A stretch of 64,000 nucleotides of DNA from Lycorma delicatula (Eukaryota > Arthropoda > Insecta > Hemiptera > Fulgoridae). The DNA is taken from positions 77,614,515 through 77,678,514 of the forward strand of contig NC_134456.1 of NCBI RefSeq assembly GCF_047948215.1. Direction: 5' to 3'. Numbering within the stretch: the first letter of the stretch is position 1; each line of letters starts with the position of its first letter. A program made the translations under genes and the position numbers. The notes under the pieces were generated by a model. That model worked only from the letters and a program-made list of their open reading frames with translations, had not been told where the DNA came from and did no database searches. Positions 54,765 through 64,000 of this stretch are shown here, piece after piece.

Positions 54765-55560
54765 CCTTTCGGCACGCTGGAAAGCGAGGTAAATTTCACC
54801 GGTGCTAAGTAGGGGATAAAAAGATTTCCACCTTAAAGTTAAGAAATACTTCAAATTTATTCAATACGACAATGTTTGCATATAAAAAAAAAGTTTCACA
54901 TGCTTAGCATACAACAAACCCCACCTTCTTACAATTCCAGCAACACTTTGGCCGTTCCTTGCCGTAAGGGTTGGTCATATCAAAAATTGTTTCAGACAAA
55001 AGTTTCAGGTAATGTTTAGAGGACTAACGAACACTTTAAACAGATTCCATACTGTGCCTAATAAGGGAAGTATGATTGTTTTTGTCTACGAAACCCAATT
55101 TTTTCCACCCCCTGGCCAGTGGTTGGTGATATTAAAATACTTTACTTAGATAAGTTTTAGCCCCTTATCCAAAGAATAGTGGGAACTTTAAGCGAATTCG
55201 ATATTTTCTGAATAAGAAAGTTATAGCGATATTTTGTTTTTTTCGTAAAAGCTCCCCAATTTCCACTCCCTTGGTCAAATTTTGCCCATTACTGAACTCG
55301 ACTGAGATTTTGGGTCGTTTTATTTTACATCAATTTGAAATATTATTGATTAGCGCAAAATTACGGCAGTTATCCCGTCTACAATAAAGTGAAATATATA
55401 TATAGTTTATATATAAATGCATGTATAAACTTTTGAACTGACGGTGGCTTTGGGTTCTGGGGGATGTGAAACGCAAAGATATGTGGAAATTTTCCGGAAA
55501 TCGAATCATGGTACCCATTACAATAGGTAGCTCTTCTGAAATCAACCTAATATATATATA
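54765..55560 (-). repeat. Rep-B copy, inverted
   Basis: Right-end block CCTTTCGGCACGCTGG (complement of CCAGCGTGCCGAAAGG), then TTCACCGGTGCTAAGTAGGGG, CCTTAAAGTTAAGAAAT, GCCGTAAGGGTTGGTCATATC, CACTTTAAACAGATTCCATAC, TCGAATCATGGTACCCATTAC and AACCTAATATATATA. Order and orientation are the reverse of 36880-38350. It contains one unit of the segment duplicated there. Confidence 0.75.
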
Positions 55561-55784
55561 TATCTTGGTTTCTTATCGTTAAGCCAATGTAATTCTGTAA
55601 GGTAAACTACAATTTTTAATTTGTTAAAAATCATTTTTGAATGCATACGAAATTAAATATTTACCTCTTACTTTAAATCTCATTCAATGGAGGAAATATG
55701 TGTTTGTTTTAACATTTCATGCTACGTATCTCAATCATTTTTGATATAAATTCCTATTACATAATGCTGTAAGTCTGTCTCTTC

Positions 55785-56030
55785 TTTTAACTATATTTAG
55801 AGGAGACAGACTTATAGGCCACATACTAAGGCATCCTGGAATAGTCGCTTTAATATTGGCAGGACAGGTAGAAGGAAAAAATTGTGTAGGCAGGCCACGT
55901 TTGGAATATGTAAAACAAATTGTTAGGGAAGTAGGATGCAGAGGGTATATGAAATGAAACGACTAGCACTAGATAGAGAATCTTGGAGAGCTGGATAAAA
56001 CCAGTCAAATGACTGAAGACAAAAAAAAAA
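55785..56030 (+). pseudogene. RTE-like LINE: C-terminal tail
   Basis: The frame reads RRGDRLIGHILRHPG, LILAGQVEGKNCVGRPRLEY and VKQIVREVGC. After a shift it reads KRLALDRESWRAG, near the end of endonuclease-RT proteins (R-R-x-x-L-I-G-H-I-L-R-H to G-x-x-x-G-x-G-R-P-R to A-x-D-R-x-x-W-R). It ends CAAATGACTGAAGACAAAAAAAAAATG, with an A run of ten. Isolated 3' fragment. Confidence 0.85.
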
Positions 56031-56039
56031 TGCTGTAAA

Positions 56040-57160
56040 TGTGATCTTAGTGGGTATCCACCTATGCTGTCTTAATTGAACGTTTCAATGACTTAACAAT
56101 GCTAAATTGAAGCTTTTAATATGGAAACTTAAAACGATTTTTTTTTCTATTTTACCCGACTACGTCCATATGAGGAGTGGTATTGTATGTAACTGGAATG
56201 AATCTTCGTTTGTTCCCTTCTGCAGCTTCAGAGATTAAACCATTTACAGCCAACTTTTGTTTAGTAATAGACCTTTGGTCTGGAAGTAACATAGGCTAAA
56301 TTAAATTGTCTTATCTAGAAGGGGGACGCTACACTGAGGGACAACATTTAAAAATTAAGCTATTTTTAAATTTTAATGACAGTATTCAATAAAAAGATAA
56401 AAAAGAAACACGTTCTGCCTATTGTGATTTTTTCAAAAATTTCATTCTTCTCGAGACATAGCGAAAAATATGTTCAGAAAAAGGAAGCAAGAATGCATCG
56501 CAACTAGCACATTATCATTTAGTTTTCTATTTAAAGAGCACAAAAGAAAACTTATACCAGAATCGTATGTAAAAGTACTACTACATTAAATAGTAAAGTT
56601 ATTGAAACAACAGAAAAGCACAAAATAAAATAATGATACACTATTAATACACATCTACCTAGAATAATTATGAAAAACGAACAAAAAAAGTTAAACAAGT
56701 TTTTCTTTCTTTTCTTGCAGGCATTTTTTCAGGATACAGTAAGTTAGTCAGCGATGTGAAATTTAATATTATTTCTACATACAGTCCGAGCGCCTGTGTA
56801 GGCTATATATTAGATTGTGACTTTAATGGCCACCACTTTGTTAAGACCACTGGGCACGGAATTCAACTGACATACTAATGATTAACTTTCTGTATTCTGA
56901 AAAAATGTCTGTAAGCAAAGAAAGAAAGACTTATTTACCTATTTTTGGTTCGTTTTTAATAATTATTCTAGGTAAATGTGTACAAGTAGAAGTCGGGTTT
57001 TGTTTTTTATTAATTACTTTATTAATTCTTATTCTAAAAATCTTATTACAGATACTCATACTATAATGTTTCGTAAATTGTATTCTTGACTGTTAACGTT
57101 TATTATTAAATCATAATTAAAAAAAATTACTAGCCGGTCAGGGTTCGCTTCGCTCGACCT
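56040..57160. other. spacer with weak exon-like signals
   Basis: No ORF homology. TTTTCTTTCTTTTCTTGCAG at 56701-56720 is a very good 3' splice-site string. GTAAGT follows at 56739. Whether they are used is unknown. Confidence 0.3.
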
Positions 57161-57164
57161 TCTG

Positions 57165-57840
57165 GTCTAACCAGGCGTAGACTGGCGATCGCGTCAGCTA
57201 CGGTATACCGAACAGTATCCGTGGGAGCGGTCGGAGTAATAGCCGGTGTGCCATCGATCAGCCTCAGAATTAACTTGATTTGCAGAATTCACGATGCGGT
57301 TCCCAAGAAACAGGCAAACCAAATAATGCTGGAAGAATGGTAGGCGTCCTGGGAAGCCTCAACTAAAGGAGCGTGGACCAGGCGTCTGATTCCCCGAATT
57401 GAACCTTTGATCCGGAGGAGGTGTGGGGGGATGTCATACTTCCTCACGCAGTCCTCTCGGGCCACGAGGAATTTTGGGCATATCTAAACAGGCTCAAAAG
57501 AAGATTCTCACCTGACTGTATATATTTTGGATCGGAAGATACTCCGGAACATGTGTTCTTTCTTTGTGACAGATGGAATGCTTTTAGGATCTTACCTGGA
57601 CTAACCAGATTGACGCCGGAAAATGTGATAGAATTTATATTGAAAGATGCTAGACAATGGGAATTGGTATCAATTATGGCACATATTCTCAGTACAAAGG
57701 AAATAGAAGAGATAGAGCGATAGAGAGAGAGAGAGAGCGAGTGAGAGAGAGAGAGAGTGAGAGAGTGAGTGAGAGAGTGAGCGAGAGAGAGGGTGTGAGT
57801 GAGCTGGAATACTGGCTAACTGAGCTGGGTACTCGGTAGG
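57165..57840 (+). pseudogene. R1-like LINE: RT C-terminal region
   Basis: 57170-57300 reads RRLAIASATVYRTVSVGAVG then VIAGVPSISL and QANQIMLEEW, the thumb-like region after the RT core. Next come AWTRRLIPRIEPLIRR (57370-57420) and, after a shift, HAVLSGHEEFWAYLNRLKRR, CIYFGSEDTPEHVFFLC (knuckle with the second Cys changed to Phe) and LTPENVIEFILKDARQWELV. It ends IEEIER before a (GA)n tract. At least one frameshift (near 57420) and one stop. Best preserved of the R1-like relics. Confidence 0.88.
57721..57792. repeat. (GA)n low-complexity tract
   Basis: GAGA repeats interrupted by GCGAGT and GTGAGT. It gives spurious Arg/Glu and Ser/Leu frames on the two strands. Confidence 0.9.
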
Positions 57841-58400
57841 ATTTCTACATCCCTGCTTTGTAACGCTTTCAGTCGCCAAACCACCCCTCCTTTCCTAGAC
57901 CTGATGGGCTTTATCTGGAGTCGTATTTCGCTCTCTAACTTTTTACATCTTATAGTAATAAGCCAGGCCTCGTTGGGATGCCGCCGATGTAAATGCCTCG
58001 GCAGACATGGTAGGATTTATACAGTGCCGCCAGCGAAACGATAGTTTCTGGGAAAGTCCTCTGAGAGAGGCAGAAGAGCACGACCGGATAACGAAGGGGT
58101 GAAGAACAGGGGCCGGAACACATACGCACTTTAATTAACACCTTGAGGAACCTGTGGCGAGTCCGATACTGCCTCTTATGAGGCGTACATAACTGGTATT
58201 CACCCTCCTCACAAAAAAAAGTCCCCTGGACCCCGCTGTGTTTGTTATCCTTATGGTTTTGAGAATAATAAACAACGACAAATAACAATTAAAGCCTGAA
58301 CAGCTCTCTTTCCTGAAACGTTTCCCTCGTTCTTGACACAGAAGTTCTGATATCCCCCTCATACCTACCCAAGGGGGCTAGGGCCTCGATCTATGGCTTA
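57840..58400 (+). mobile_element. R1-like LINE 3' UTR
   Basis: GC-richer DNA following the RT relic. GGAACCTGTGGCGAGTCCGA (58147-58166) matches 12239-12259 downstream of another R1-like end, supporting a shared 3' UTR. The frames at 57950-58362 on the minus strand are not recognised proteins. Confidence 0.6.
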
Positions 58401-58660
58401 AAACCTTCCTTGGGATAACACGATTGTATCCTGAAAATAAATCTGAAAGCAGTCGGTGGGATTATTCTTGCGTGATGTTCTGATAAAACCCTTCATAATC
58501 CCTTCTCGATTAATCAAACTACAAAGTTTGATGCAAAGAACCATTTGGTGTAATCAGGTCATTTTTTATCCTTTATAACATCTGTTTTAATTGCTTTGGT
58601 ATTAACGTTGTTAATACCAAAGCGTGAGCACCAAAGTGTGTGAGCACACACCTACAAACA

Positions 58661-58661
58661 G

Positions 58662-58704
<43 letters not shown>
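58661..58704. repeat. (CA)n microsatellite
   Basis: Twenty-two CA units. Just upstream GGTATTAACGTTGTTAATACC (58600-58620) is a perfect 9-bp inverted repeat with a 3-base centre. Confidence 0.9.
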
Positions 58705-58705
<1 letters not shown>

Positions 58706-58709
58706 TTAA

Positions 58710-61485
58710 ATAGTATACATTTTAGTTTCTTTTTGTGTTTCTAGAATGCATACTGATCATGAATGGCATTTATTTTTAGTTTTGATTAGGATCTTTACTT
58801 AAACAACTTTAAATAAGAATTTGTAGCGATTATTTTTGTTTGTATCTAATTTATTTCAATGATCTTTTAAGCACAACTATTTATTTGTAATTTTACTGCT
58901 TAAGATAATGTAATTTAATATTATAGTATAGTGAAACGAAAGAGCAGTTGAAAAATATTTAATTTCTTTTATTTTCATTTGGCTACTTAACAAATATTAC
59001 TACAACGGTACATTTAACGCAATATGTTGCAAAAGATAAGAATCGTTTCCTTTTTATTAGTTAGAAATTCAATTACTTTAATCTTCATAACTACCAATTA
59101 GTTCCGTATATGTTTTATTTTTTATTGTTTAAAGTAATTAATCTATTGTTAATTTTAATTATAGAATAAAAATCGATACTTTAAACGTGAAAAGAAATTA
59201 ATTTTTATAATATGTAGCTCTATTTGATATTGGTACTGAAAAAATTACTTTTTTTTAACTTTCGACCCCATTTTTAAAACCCCCTGTTGTGCGAAGCAAT
59301 TTATTATGTTTAAATCTCACCGGTATACGGCTAGGTAATTAGCTATGACGAGAAAATATTAAAAACTTTTTCCGTTGTTGTCTGAAATTCACTGTTGATA
59401 TTTGATAGTACTGCCCATACCGTTGGCAGGGTAATTGGCCCTCTGTATTCGCAAGGGGTATATACGATGTGTACGTACGTATGTATGTATTCGACCGTTG
59501 CCAACTGGCTAGAACACTATTAATCACTATGAATAATGCATCTCCGACATTAACGTTAATTGTAAATTAGCTGATAAAATATTAGTGAAATAATCCCCAA
59601 TTGATAAATGAGCAAAAACCATTTTGTTGTTTATTCTCTGTATTTTGTTGTTACTGTACGTTCACGCAATCCTCTGATGATATGGTCCAATTTATAAATT
59701 AGCATTGATTGGGAAAATGTTTGTATATGTTTTTTTTTTTTTTTTTTTTAATCGCTTCTACTTTGTTTATAGTTCTGATTATTTTCCTTTCTAAAAGCAC
59801 TTTTATGTAGTAATTAATAAATATTTAAAATAATGACGATCATAAAACCTCTTAATGCAAATTTCTGGTTTTAATGAAGGTGTGGTAATTTTAAAACATA
59901 TTATAATTTTTAACGATTTTCATTAAAGTCAATCATTATCTTTATTATGATATACATGATTATATAATTAGAAGCCGTACGGTTTTTTTATTTTTTAAGG
60001 CTGGAAATTAATTTTTTTTAATCTCATAGAACAATTCATATTTTCCATATAATTATCTACCCTGAGGCCGTTCAACTATCATGTCGGCCTGTATTCTCTT
60101 TTATTTTTAGCTAAACCTTTCGGTTCTTTATAACTCCTACTTCCTTCTAAATCGTCGACAGTGAAAAATTGTCATATACAGTTTCGTTTCCCTGTATATT
60201 ACACATTATTTGAAAAAACCTAAGAAATGGTATTTCTGCTTGGGGGCAGGCTGAGGATTGCTATATAAATGTAATTCGTTACATTAAAAAACAAGTAATT
60301 AAAACTTTTCTAAAAGCCTATAACAATAAACACATTCCAACAAATAACCAAGATTTTCAGTCAGTAGACTTATCCACACAGATACCTACTGTGTCAAAAT
60401 ATTATTATTAATAATTTTTTCTCATCGAACATTTTAAAATTAAAAAATATGAACTATGAAATTTGTAACACATTATTTGATACGCTGACCTTATAATGGC
60501 TATCGAACTTTGTCATATCTACTCCCAATGATTTTCTCAGATTGTCACCAGGCATATTAAATTTCATTTCTGTGAAGCGGCTGAAGGAAAACATTTTTCA
60601 TTTTTGTTTAAATATTTAATTAATTTTAAGTAACATAAAGGGGAGAACTGGAGAACAGATTATTGTTTATGAGGATAAGAAGGTTTTTTGTTTTCTTTAT
60701 GTTAATTAATCATAAGTTACAAGTTTTGTTTTTCAATTGAATTATTTCTATTTTTTGTTTTAACTCTGTATTTATGATTTATATGGAAACTTCTGTCAAA
60801 TTGCTGTCAGTTTAGGGGATCCTATAAAAATGAAAATAAAATTAAATAAATATATAAATAAATTATTATTGTTATTATTATCATTAATCTTTTCCCGCCT
60901 CTCTTCGTTGTATGTTCTACTGATCCTTTTGCCCCTTTTTACGTCAATCCTCTGTTCATGATGTGTCTTTTAGCAAATTAGCTTTCTAATTCTGAATTTT
61001 TATCAAGTTTCGTTTCTCGTTAACTCTCCTCATTACTTCTTTAATTTTCACTTTGTCTGTCAGTTTAATTTTCTTCAATCTCATCCGTGCTGAAATATCA
61101 AGTACCTCCAGTGTTTTTCTTTTTCCTTTTTTGTAGTATCCGTATAAACCCCGAACCTACCACTTCACATGATACTTTTTCAAGACTAATTATATGTTAC
61201 TAAGTAATCGTTTAATTTTATAAAAATATCCTTCCTTAGTCACTGATATTTTATTTTTATTTTGTTTTCAATTTTAAAATTTTATTTTAACATGGTGAAT
61301 TTGTATCGTTCATTTCTTTATTTGTATGGGCATTAATTGCTTTATTGTCTTCTATCATAATTTTTGTTTCCTTTAATTTTCAAAACATTCATTTTCATTC
61401 TGTATTCCGTCATAATATCTTCCAATCAATTTTTAAATTATTTTTGAATATCGTGTGCGTGAATCTTTTTAAAATATCACAATGA
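58710..61485. other. AT-rich spacer, nothing recognised
   Basis: The longest featureless stretch of the window (2.8 kb). It contains a 21-base poly(T) run (59730-59750) and small TTATTATTA runs. No ORF with recognisable homology. Confidence 0.5.
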
Positions 61486-61489
61486 CTTT

Positions 61490-61545
61490 TTTAACCGACT
61501 TCAAAAAAGGAGGTTATGCATTCGGACCGTATATTTTTTTTATCT
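61490..61545 (+). repeat. fragment of a dispersed insect repeat
   Basis: TTAACCGACTTCAAAAAAGG, AGGTTATGCATTCGGACCGT and a T-rich run form a phrase I associate with a very common insect repeat end. Family unknown. Confidence 0.4.
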
Positions 61546-61699
61546 TTGTTCGCACATAACCTTTTTCCTATTAATCCAATTAAATAAATCTTGTTTGAAA
61601 CAACGCAGCAGTTTTTTGCTATGGTACTATGACATTGAACAAATTTTTTACACGCAAAAAATCGGTCAGGAAATTGAAAAAAAAACATTTTTTACTGTA

Positions 61700-62600
61700 C
61701 GGCGGGTAAATGAGCAAACGACACCGTCGGCGGGACGCGGCTCCACGCCATTTAGCCGTGGTGTGTAGTGGCGTCTTGACGGCGGTTTATGGTAGTGAAT
61801 GTCACGCGGGGCCCTACGATGGAGCTGATCAGGCGTTCATTCGCCTCTTCTCGGTAGACCGGAAATCGAGATGTACGGCGGGTAGCAGTATTATAGGGAT
61901 ATTTTATTATAAGCCCAGCGTCTTCTTCTGTTGTCGGGGGTTACAGAACTGTCTCGCAAGAGGCACTATCTGTAATCGCCGGCATGAAACCCATTGACAT
62001 CCTAGTTACGGAACGTAGCAAGCGGCATATCTCTAAGTAGGAGGGTCTTCTTACTTCTGGGCGTATTCGAGAGATTGAAGACCAAAGTTTTGACTTTTGG
62101 CAGGTTAGGTGGAATGAATCTTCTACTGTTCGATACACGCATGGTATATTTCCAGATGGTAAGGATTTGCGAGCTATTAGGTGGGTTTCCCCCAATCAGT
62201 ACTTAATCGTCTGCCGGAACATGGTACCTTTAGGGAAAGTTTGGCTAGGTTTGGTTTGGTCGATTCTGGCCTAAGCCCGGACTGTAGTCAATAACACTGT
62301 GGACTATGTCCTTTATGTTTGTTCCTGGTACAAGGCTGAACATACCAGAATTGTTAAGGACCTTGAGAGAGTAAACTCCTTTCTTGATCTGCGGGGCAAC
62401 TGGAAGACTCGCAGAGAATGTACTATAGTGGCTGGCTTCCTCCGTTTCTTTGCATTGAGCAGAACGGCTGAGGGGGTGTAAGTAGAGTAATACCCCGGGT
62501 AGCTAGGGCCGCTTGGACAGTTGATTGGCTGAAGGTAGGAGTGTTGGCATCGAGCCACGGTTAGTTAGAAACAATTATCGTGATTATTAGCATATTTGCT
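61700..62600 (+). pseudogene. R1-like LINE relic with 5'-type and 3' segments
   Basis: From 61995 the frame reads KPIDILVTERSKRHISK, REIEDQSFDFWQVRW, 'G-K-D-L-R-A-I-R-W-V-S', then after frame changes NTVDYVLYVCSWYKAEHTRI and RIVKDLERVNSFLDL, KTRRECTIVAGFLRFFALSR, AEGV. This is the R1-like C-terminus, including the knuckle region and the tail after it. 61700-61900 instead resembles sequence that recurs downstream (62788-62880) and may be element UTR. Frames change at least four times. Confidence 0.8.
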
Positions 62601-62800
62601 GTCGGCAGGACGACGACTGCACAGCCGGGTGTATGGTTATCCATTCAGTCGAGAGGTGTAGCGTCGTTTTGATGAAGGCAGTTAACTAATAAGTAAAGTA
62701 TCGCTGTCGGCATGATGGTGATTGCATTGCCGAGGGCATGGTTCCCATGCAGCCCTGAGGTGTAGCGCCATCTCGATGATGGTAGTTTATGTCATAAAGT
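62598..62800 (+). repeat. ~100-bp imperfect tandem repeat (2 units)
   Basis: Unit 1 from GCTGTCGGCAGGACGACGAC (~62599) and unit 2 from GCTGTCGGCATGATGGTGAT (~62704) share GTATGGTT/GCATGGTT, GAGGTGTAGCG, ATGATGG(C)AGTT-type blocks and end TAAGTAAA/TAAAGTAAA. A third, more diverged version appears near 61735-61800 (GTGTGTAGTGGCGTC, GGCGGTTTATGG, GTGAATGTCACG). Confidence 0.75.
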
Positions 62801-63131
62801 AAATGTCACTCGGGACTCTGCGATGGAGCTGAGTGGGAGTAGGAAGTCTGTCCTCCTCTCCCTTGTAGACCAGACAGGAGTAAGTAATCAACGTATCGAG
62901 ACTGAGCCCTTGATTGAAGTGTTGCACATTATTCAATCCTGTGCAAGGTTTCTCACTCAGTCTTTCCATCTCAGCAATTGCTTTTTTTTACCGTGTGGGA
63001 CAAAAGATTTTTTGCGACAGAACAATTTTGTCGCAAACATCACATGATACATCTGCATAGATATCTATTGATCGGAAAAAAGCTTGTCTGTCGAATTCAT
63101 TGCGTCTCCGACGGTTGCATAGTTTCATTTT

Positions 63132-63548
63132 TTATACACGAACTTGTTGCTGTTCAATCATTTCACTTTCTAAAACTCTGATATTACGCTCGTGAACGGG
63201 AATTAGTCGTTTTGATGGTTCTCCTTTGGACTGACTCATGTTGTGATTCTTTGTACTGATATTAACTAAATTTAGCCTGCGCATCTGTTCATCCCTACTT
63301 TGATTAATTAAACATCCGTGCAGTTTTCTCATAAAATATTCTCTTTCAGATGGCTTCTCATTTCGTAATTTAGAGTGCATATATTCTCGCGTACTGGCTA
63401 GTCTTGTTTCATTTGTACGTGGACTTTCAATTTTTTGACGTTTTTTCGCGTCTTCTCTAAATTTTTTCAGCTGACCTTTTCTATTATCTTCAGTTTCATT
63501 TATCCTTACTTTTCTCATGCGAGCAGCATTTTTCATCAGCCTGCCCAT
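63132..63548 (-). CDS. 138-codon basic, repeat-rich ORF (possible Helitron N-terminus)
   Basis: This is the longest open frame in the window. It starts MGRLMKNAARMRKVRINETE and is very rich in Arg, Lys, Glu and Asn. It shows a loose ~22-residue periodicity: NETEDNRKGQLKKFRED; NETRLASTREYMHSK; SEREYFMRKLHGC; SRDEQMRRLNL. Such 'R-x-x-E-T-x-E-x-R-x-x-R-L-x-x-x-R-E' repeats precede the Rep domain in many insect Helitron proteins. No Rep (HUH) or helicase motif follows; the frame ends EMIEQQQVRV. It is predicted soluble, likely coiled or disordered. It could equally be an exon of an unrelated protein. No promoter or splice evidence. Confidence 0.4.
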   Translation of the reverse strand: MGRLMKNAARMRKVRINETEDNRKGQLKKFREDAKKRQKIESPRTNETRLASTREYMHSKLRNEKPSEREYFMRKLHGCLINQSRDEQMRRLNLVNISTKNHNMSQSKGEPSKRLIPVHERNIRVLESEMIEQQQVRV

Positions 63549-64000
63549 TGTTTTTATCTACGTATAGACATAGAAAAGTATGAAATAATTGTTTAAAAAA
63601 CAAATGCAACAGACATCAAAATGCGCTAAAACGTAAGAAATAATTTCTTCCAAGTACTTAACTAATTCCTTAAACACTTTTTTGAATCGGCACCTGCTAT
63701 TACGAAATTAATTTCTAGGTAATATAAATTTGTTTTATATGTACGTATTCTTCATAAAAACCAGTACCGACATTATATCTGTGAAATTAATATTTTTGTG
63801 CTTTGATTGGTTTTCCGAACGCGATTATTACATCTTTTTATAAACGCCATCCATTTCGGCACCGATTCAAAAGAGTATTTAAGAAATAAATTAAGTATTT
63901 GGACGAAATTATTTTTTACTTTTTTGGGAATTTCTATGTGGTTCCTTTTTTTTAAATTAATAATTTTAAAACTATTTTATTAAAAAACAGCCTTAATCAG
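63549..64000. other. spacer at window end, nothing recognised
   Basis: AT-rich, upstream of the 138-codon minus-strand ORF. No obvious TATA or initiator pair was seen. Confidence 0.4.

Noticed and set aside
57670..57879. Ser/Leu-rich 69-codon frame and the Glu/Arg-rich frame opposite it
   Set aside because: Both read through the (GA)n tract; not proteins.
57950..58362. Minus-strand frames of 112 and 75 codons
   Set aside because: They lie in the LINE 3' UTR, overlap each other in different frames, and match nothing I know.
1..64000. CRISPR array, bacterial operon, or ribosome-binding-site structure
   Set aside because: No spaced identical repeats, no dense ORFs and no Shine-Dalgarno pattern; the composition and elements are eukaryotic.

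Overview
This window looks like AT-rich, intergenic or intronic DNA from an arthropod nuclear genome, most likely an insect. No gene I would defend as a functional host gene is visible. The longest uninterrupted reading frames are 60-138 codons, and the recognisable protein homologies all belong to decayed transposable elements: RTE-like and R1-like LINEs, mariner-type and other Tc1/mariner-superfamily transposases, a ZBED/hAT-type transposase and Helitrons. Arthropod origin is inferred from the mix of families and from AT-rich spacers with many (TA)n and (CA)n tracts. A hemipteran is possible but not proven.

Layout. 1-13 kb: inverted copies of an abundant ~680 bp repeat with 13-bp inverted ends (here Rep-A), a deleted mariner-type element carrying a striking hairpin (3.9-4.6 kb), a Helitron-like element (5.4-6.35 kb), a minus-strand RTE-like reverse transcriptase relic (8.3-9.3 kb), and a Helitron zone (10.5-13 kb) that contains an R1-like LINE 3' end. 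13-20 kb: tRNA-derived SINE copies, an R1-like LINE relic, a mariner transposase pseudogene, and a 483 bp fold-back element inserted in a SINE with an 8-bp target duplication. 20-33 kb: mostly featureless AT-rich DNA, broken by a near full-length mariner relic (24.3-25.7 kb), a GC-rich promoter-like island followed by a hAT relic (26.8-27.9 kb) and a fold-back element with hammerhead-like motifs (29.5-29.96 kb). 32-36 kb: two Rep-A copies in tandem and a mariner relic with a SINE nested in it. 36-42 kb: split RTE-like LINE fragments, the longest copy of a second repeat family (Rep-B), a fold-back element and a LINE 3' UTR with two hairpins. 46-49 kb: a DDE transposase pseudogene split by Rep-A insertion. 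50-64 kb: a mariner C-terminal fragment, Rep-A and Rep-B copies, four more LINE 3' ends and a basic, repeat-bearing 138-codon ORF that may be a Helitron N-terminus.

How the parts relate. The window is best read as layers of insertion. A SINE sits in a mariner, a fold-back element sits in a SINE, and Rep-A sits in a transposase gene. These nestings give a relative order of activity. The SINE family (11 main copies here) has a tRNA-like head with A-box and B-box, and two copies keep clear target duplications. No virus-derived gene, CRISPR array, rRNA or intact tRNA gene was recognised.
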